A stretch of 64,000 bases of DNA, taken from positions 99,971,608-100,035,607 of the forward strand of contig JAIOJX010000025.1 in NCBI GenBank assembly GCA_022376925.1. The letters are read 5' to 3'. The notes under the pieces are model-generated. The model had not been told where the DNA came from. It was given only the letters and a program-made list of their open reading frames with translations, and did not search any database. Of this stretch, positions 60,208 through 64,000 are shown piece by piece. Position numbers and translations under genes: made by a program. Source of the stretch: Tragulus kanchil. Lineage: Eukaryota > Chordata > Mammalia > Artiodactyla > Tragulidae. How positions within the stretch are numbered: position 1 is the stretch's first letter; the number at the start of each line of letters is the position of its first letter.

Positions 60208-60415
60208 TGATGGTGGTTTAGTCACTAAGTTGTCTCTGGCTCTTGTGATCCCATGGACTATAATCCACCAGGCTTCTCTGTCCATAGGATTTCGTAGGCA
60301 AGAATACTGAAGTGGGTTGTCATTTCCTTCTCTAAGGAATCTTCCTGACCCAGGAATCAAACCTGGATCAGTGGCATTGCAGGCAGATTCTTTACCGACT
60401 GAGCTGCGAGGGAAG
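60208..60415 (-). mobile_element. Bov-tA/ART2-type SINE
   Basis: The complement is read on plus: 'ggtggtttagtcactaagtt', 'atcccatggactataatcca', 'ggcaagaatactgaagtggg', 'caggaatcaaacctggatca'. The duplicate is at 61323-61530. Confidence 0.92.
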
Positions 60416-61322
60416 AAACCATGCCCTATTCCTTTACAGACTGAACCAGCTCAATGGGTGAGAAGACGCTGTAATGCACCTCTGCTCATTTCATACCAAC
60501 TCCCAGCCATCACATCACTCATAACTTCCTAAATGTGAACATGAGATTCTTTCAGATTTCCATCATTAATATATAGGTATCTGAGCGGTTAAAAAAGGTC
60601 ATAATCAAACACCAAATAGAAACTATTCCTTGCTAAGGTTTAAATTTTTTGCCTAACAACAGAACATGTTGGAATTTTGAGCATCCTCTGCAGACTGGTG
60701 AGTGTTTTCATGCGTTTCCTTGAAATTCCCTTTTCTATGCCTCTTAAGATGTCTTCAGGAGGTGGCAGGCAGGACAACAGACAGGGCAATAGGAACCTGT
60801 ATCCAGGTCAGGAAAATCAACTTGACCTTCTGCCGATGTCACAGTGGTGTTTGAGTAAGAACCTCAGACCTCAGAAACAATCTCAAAAGATGGATGAACT
60901 CATGAATTTAATCACCTTTATATTTGAGATAAGAAATAATACCATCAGTGGAATTGACCTGGAAATTATGAATTTTTGTTTTCTTTTAAACATCAGACAA
61001 AAGGAGGGCTCAAGTTAGAAACCAAGTTCAGTTAAGGGAAAATAAGGTTGTACTTTGATTTAGTTCACTGCTTAAGTGGTGCTAACGAGTTGGCTACTCA
61101 AAATTTTGGAGGAAAGGGCATATTTACTCTGATATAGGGAGGATTTCCATGCCTGATTCTTGGAGGAAACTGTATCCTGAGCAAGAAAGTTGAAAAGTAT
61201 TTTAATACATTCACCTTTACTCTCCCTCTAAATCCCAAGGCCAATTGAAAAAACACCTTGTTAAAATTAACCATACAAGATAGGACAACATAATAATGAA
61301 AATACAGAAGTCAGCATGGGGA

Positions 61323-61530
61323 TGATGGTGGTTTAGTCACTAAGTTGTCTCTGGCTCTTGTGATCCCATGGACTATAATCCACCAGGCTTCTCTGTCCAT
61401 AGGATTTCGTAGGCAAGAATACTGAAGTGGGTTGTCATTTCCTTCTCTAAGGAATCTTCCTGACCCAGGAATCAAACCTGGATCAGTGGCATTGCAGGCA
61501 GATTCTTTACCGACTGAGCTGCGAGGGAAG
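61323..61530 (-). mobile_element. Bov-tA/ART2-type SINE, second copy (D20)
   Basis: Same element as 60208-60415 at offset 1115. Confidence 0.92.
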
Positions 61531-61753
61531 AAACCATGCCCTATTCCTTTACAGACTGAACCAGCTCAATGGGTGAGAAGACGCTGTAATGCACCTCTGC
61601 TCATTTCATACCAACTCCCAGCCATCACATCACTCATAACTTCCTAAATGTGAACATGAGATTCTTTCAGATTTCCATCATTAATATATAGGTATCTGAG
61701 CGGTTAAAAAAGGTCATAATCAAACACCAAATAGAAACTATTCCTTGCTAAGG

Positions 61754-62324
61754 CTGACTATTTAAAAAAGTGTCTTTTTCTACTGCCTAACCTACATTTC
61801 TTAAACAGAAACTGGGTCCTTTATTGAATTCATTGTCCCTCTCCATCTCCAAATCTGATGTTTTAAAGATTTTTTGCTAAAAGAATGAAGCAGAATTAGC
61901 ACAGGTAATTAGCAGATTTAGTTAGAATTTAGAAACTGAGAGGCAAACGAAATTAAAGTTGGGGCAAATTAATTAGTAAAAGGTGCTAGCGTAGTGTGTG
62001 CTCGTTAATTAAGTGTTGTTATTCAATGTGTCAGTACTGACAACCCAACGCTTTGTGTGGTTTAGAAACACAAAGGAGAAAAGGTTGACACCCAAGGGAG
62101 CAGAAGGGGAAGGTGTTGAGTGTGGTGTGAACTTCCCGGGAGGGGATGAAGGATCAGGTATCTTCAGGATTGTTCCAGCCTTCCTGACCATGACTGGCCT
62201 TTCCTTTCCGTGTAAAAGCACCAACATGACCATGGGAGAAGGAGTCTGAGCTGTTTCTGGAATCTGGCAAAGCTGTGCTTAGGAGCCTTAGATGCCAATA
62301 TCCAGTTATAAGAGGCCATTTCAG
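61754..62324. other. Single-copy sequence, no gene seen
   Basis: Two overlapping short frames (62013-62249 plus, 62009-62233 minus) show no known domain. No repeat named. Confidence 0.4.
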
Positions 62325-62603
62325 TCTGTTTGGGCTCTACAACAAAGTACCACAAACTGGGTGGTTTATAAACAACAGACATCTTTCTCATAGTTCTGGA
62401 GGCTGGAGCTCTGGGATCAGGGTGCCAGCATTGTTGCGGGGAGTGAAGGCTTCTCTTCCAAGTTGCAAACTACAGACTTCCCTGTGCCCCTGCATGGAGG
62501 AAGAGCTGATTCTCTGGGGCCCCTTTTATAAGAGCACTAATCCTATTAGGTTTTTCATGTATGAATTCTGAGGACACACAAACATCCTGACCATCACAGA
62601 GGC
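62325..62603 (-). mobile_element. MLT1-type (MaLR) LTR, antisense
   Basis: The complement of an MLT1-like 3' end is read on plus: 'acaaagtaccacaaactggg', 'tttctcatagttctggaggc', 'ctttataagagcactaatc'-like core, and 'gaccatcacag' at the far end, which is the LTR start on minus. The duplicate is at about 63463-63727. Confidence 0.72.
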
Positions 62604-62857
62604 CAAAATGCTCATAAAAATGCTGAGCTTATTATGTATGTGCTACAGCTGCCATAACAAGTGCCCTACAAGGTGACTTAAGCAGCTGAAACTTATTTCT
62701 CACAATTCTAGTGGCTGGAAATCAAATCGAAATGCTGGCAGGGTGGCTTCTTCTGAGATATCTCTACCTGGTTTATAGACAGCATCTTCTCCCTGTGTCC
62801 TCACCTGGTCTTCCCGCTGCATCTTAATCTCCTCACCTATAGGACACCAGTCATATG

Positions 62858-63050
62858 GGATGACCTGGTGGCTCAGTCAGAAAAGAATCTGCCTGCAATG
62901 TGGGAAACCTGGGTTTGATCCCTGGGTTGGTAAGATACCCTGGAGAAGGGAATGGCTACACACTCCAGTATTCTTGTCCTGAGAATTCCATGGCTCATCC
63001 ACACATGGGTCACAAAGGGTTGGACTCGATTGAGAGACTTTTCACTTTCA
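62858..63050 (+). mobile_element. Bov-tA/ART2-type SINE inserted in MLT1
   Basis: 'gatgacctggtggctcagtc', 'aatctgcctgcaatgtggga', 'gggtttgatccctgggttgg', 'cactccagtattcttgtcct', 'gttggactcgattgagagac'. The flanking 'catatggga' recurs at 62853-62861 and 63049-63057, a probable target-site duplication. The second copy begins at 63982 and is cut by the window end. Confidence 0.92.
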
Positions 63051-63109
63051 TATGGGAGGAAGGCCCATCCCAATGACCTCATTTAACTTTAATTACCTCC
63101 CTAATACTT

Positions 63110-63285
63110 GATTTTACTTTTTTACAGTCTTTATTGAATTTGTTACAATATTGTCTCTGTTTTATGTTTCAGTTTTTTGGCTGTGAGGCTTGTGAGCTCT
63201 TAGCTCCCTGGCCAGGATTGAACCCACACCCCCTGCCTTGGGAAGTGAAGTCTTAATCACTGGACCACCAAGGAAGTTCTGAGAT
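63110..63285 (-). mobile_element. CHR-family SINE, antisense, inserted in MLT1
   Basis: The complement is read on plus: 'ggctgtgaggcttgtgagct', 'ccaggattgaacccacaccc', 'ttaatcactggaccaccaag', ending 'gaagttct'. The A-tail complement is the T-rich start near 63113-63122. Confidence 0.78.
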
Positions 63286-64000
63286 TTGATCTTAAATACA
63301 GTCACATTCTGAGTTACTGAGAGTTAAGACCTTCAAGGTATGAACTTGGGGGCTCAAATCAATCCACTGTAGAATTTTATAGAGAAGGAAACTATGTATT
63401 TAAAAATAATAAATTAGTTTCTCATGAATACTCAAAGTCATCCCTTATTTTGGAATCCTATGTTGGGCGAGCTCTTTACAACAAAGTCCCCTTTATAAAC
63501 AACAGACATCTTTCTCATAGTTCTGGAGGCTGGAGCTCTGGGATCAGGGTGCCAGCATTGTTGGGAGTGAAGGCTTCTCTTCCAAGTTGCAAACTACAGA
63601 CTTCCCTGTGCCCCTGCATGGAGGAAGAGCTGATTCTCTGGGGCCCCTTTTATAAGAGCACTAATCCTATTAGGTTTTTCATGTATGAATTCTGAGGACA
63701 CACAAACATCCTGACCATCACAGAGGCCAAAATGCTCATAAAAATGCTGAGCTTATTATGTATGTGCTACAGCTGCCATAACAAGTGCCCTACAAGGTGA
63801 CTTAAGCAGCTGAAACTTATTTCTCACAATTCTAGTGGCTGGAAATCAAATCGAAATGCTGGCAGGGTGGCTTCTTCTGAGATATCTCTACCTGGTTTAT
63901 AGACAGCATCTTCTCCCTGTGTCCTCACCTGGTCTTCCCGCTGCATCTTAATCTCCTCACCTATAGGACACCAGTCATATGGGATGACCTGGTGGCTCAG

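Larger units (their letters stand above)
59546..61753. repeat. Direct duplication D20 (false-duplication candidate)
   Basis: Copy 1 is 59546-60638 and copy 2 is 60667-61753. The offset drops from 1121 to 1115 through five small indels, all within the first 150 bp of copy 2. The 28-bp spacer (60639-60666) is a shortened version of what follows copy 2 (61754-61812): tttaaa, a T-run, gcctaac, then aacagaa in the same order. Confidence 0.96.
62640..63375 (-). mobile_element. MLT1 (MaLR) LTR, antisense, split by two SINEs
   Basis: The complement of MLT1 is read on plus: 'ctacagctgccataacaagt', 'aacttatttctcacaattct', 'catcttctccctgtgtcctc', 'aggacaccagtcatatggga', then after the SINEs 'cagtcacattctgagttact' and 'ggtatgaacttgggggctca'. 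A Bov-tA (62858-63050) and a CHR-family SINE (63110-63285) sit inside it. Confidence 0.82.
62330..64000. repeat. Direct duplication D21, second copy cut by window end
   Basis: Copy 1 starts near 62330 and copy 2 near 63463. The offset is 1133 at the edge, then 1127 and 1124 inside. The first about 100 bp of copy 2 carries all the indels (for example a missing 18-bp stretch of 'cacaaactgggtggt' type and gcgggg reduced to g). The end of copy 1 lies before 63463; copy 2 runs off the window matching 62876. Confidence 0.93.

Noticed and set aside
16994..61647. Many pairs of identical small open frames about 1.1 kb apart, resembling tandem paralogous genes
   Set aside because: Each pair falls inside one of the duplications and lacks domains, splice signals or coding bias. 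They are doubled chance frames or frames inside SINE, LTR or LINE copies.
6864..63050. tRNA genes
   Set aside because: The tRNA-like heads (A and B box-like motifs) belong to Bov-tA and CHR SINEs; none folds into an intact tRNA flanked by a terminator as far as I can see.
1012..64000. The regular ~1.1-kb repetition as a satellite array or a new tandem-repeat system
   Set aside because: Every unit has a different sequence and occurs only twice (or three times where two doublets overlap). A satellite repeats one unit; this is a repeated distance, not a repeated sequence.
1..64000. CRISPR array, operons, ribosome binding sites or other prokaryotic features
   Set aside because: The repeat families are mammalian, there are no short regularly spaced repeats with unique spacers, and no dense coding.

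Overview
Kind of genome. This is non-coding nuclear DNA from a ruminant, almost certainly a bovid (Pecora). The evidence is the repeat content: the 3' end of a BovB LINE, at least fifteen separate tRNA-Glu-derived Bov-tA/ART2-type SINEs in both orientations, several CHR-type SINEs, ruminant L1 3' UTR ends, and older MIR, L2, L1M and MLT1 relics. Cattle, buffalo, sheep and goat cannot be told apart by eye. I found no host protein-coding gene, no exon chain, no CRISPR array and no bacterial feature. The open reading frames above 60 codons are chance frames or frames inside repeats; the only recognisable protein remnant is the C-terminal end of the BovB reverse transcriptase.

Dominant structure. 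The window is a chain of about 22 pieces of 1.8-5.9 kb. Each piece begins by repeating the last 1.0-1.2 kb of the piece before it. I mapped 21 such direct duplications (labelled D1-D21, with exact edges in the features). Every one is exactly two-fold, same orientation, with copies 1017-1201 bp apart, interiors almost identical, and junctions of either 0-6 bp microhomology or 1-60 bp of odd spacer sequence. Several spacers are degraded versions of the sequence that should lie beyond the other copy. This looks like unmerged overlapping contig ends (false tandem duplication in an assembly), not biology. Removing one copy of each pair would take out about 23.8 kb and leave about 40 kb of real locus.

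Layout after mentally collapsing the duplicates: antisense L1 (1-610), BovB 3' end (1040-1500), a (TA)(TG) microsatellite and MIR (3.5-3.8 kb), L2 with a CHR SINE (4.1-4.8 kb), Bov-tA SINEs (6.9-7.4 kb), a chimeric CHR-SINE/7SL retroposon (9.47-10.14 kb), MLT1 and MIR (11.6-12.3 kb), CHR and Bov-tA (14.4-15.8 kb), a second MLT1 (18.0-18.5 kb), Bov-tA, L1 3' UTR and L2 (20.6-27.2 kb), L2/MIR/L1 relics (28-29 kb), an L1 ORF2 fragment split by a SINE (30.7-32.5 kb), mostly unassigned sequence with an L1M 3' end (32.5-36 kb), antisense L1 with an AT microsatellite (38.5-40.8 kb), CHR, Bov-tA and MIR (41.5-42.3 kb), unassigned sequence (43.8-48 kb), a SINE interrupted by an L1 end (48.9-49.4 kb), paired SINEs (52.6-53.0 kb), MIR (56.7-57 kb), more SINEs (57.8 and 60.2 kb), and nested MLT1/SINE layers to the end.

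The most interesting genuine biology is the chimeric retroposon at 9472-10137 (minus strand). A CHR SINE, a full-length 299-nt 7SL RNA sequence and about 85 bp of further sequence with an (AAAC)-type tail are together bounded by one 15-bp target-site duplication, which implies a single read-through transcript was retrotransposed.
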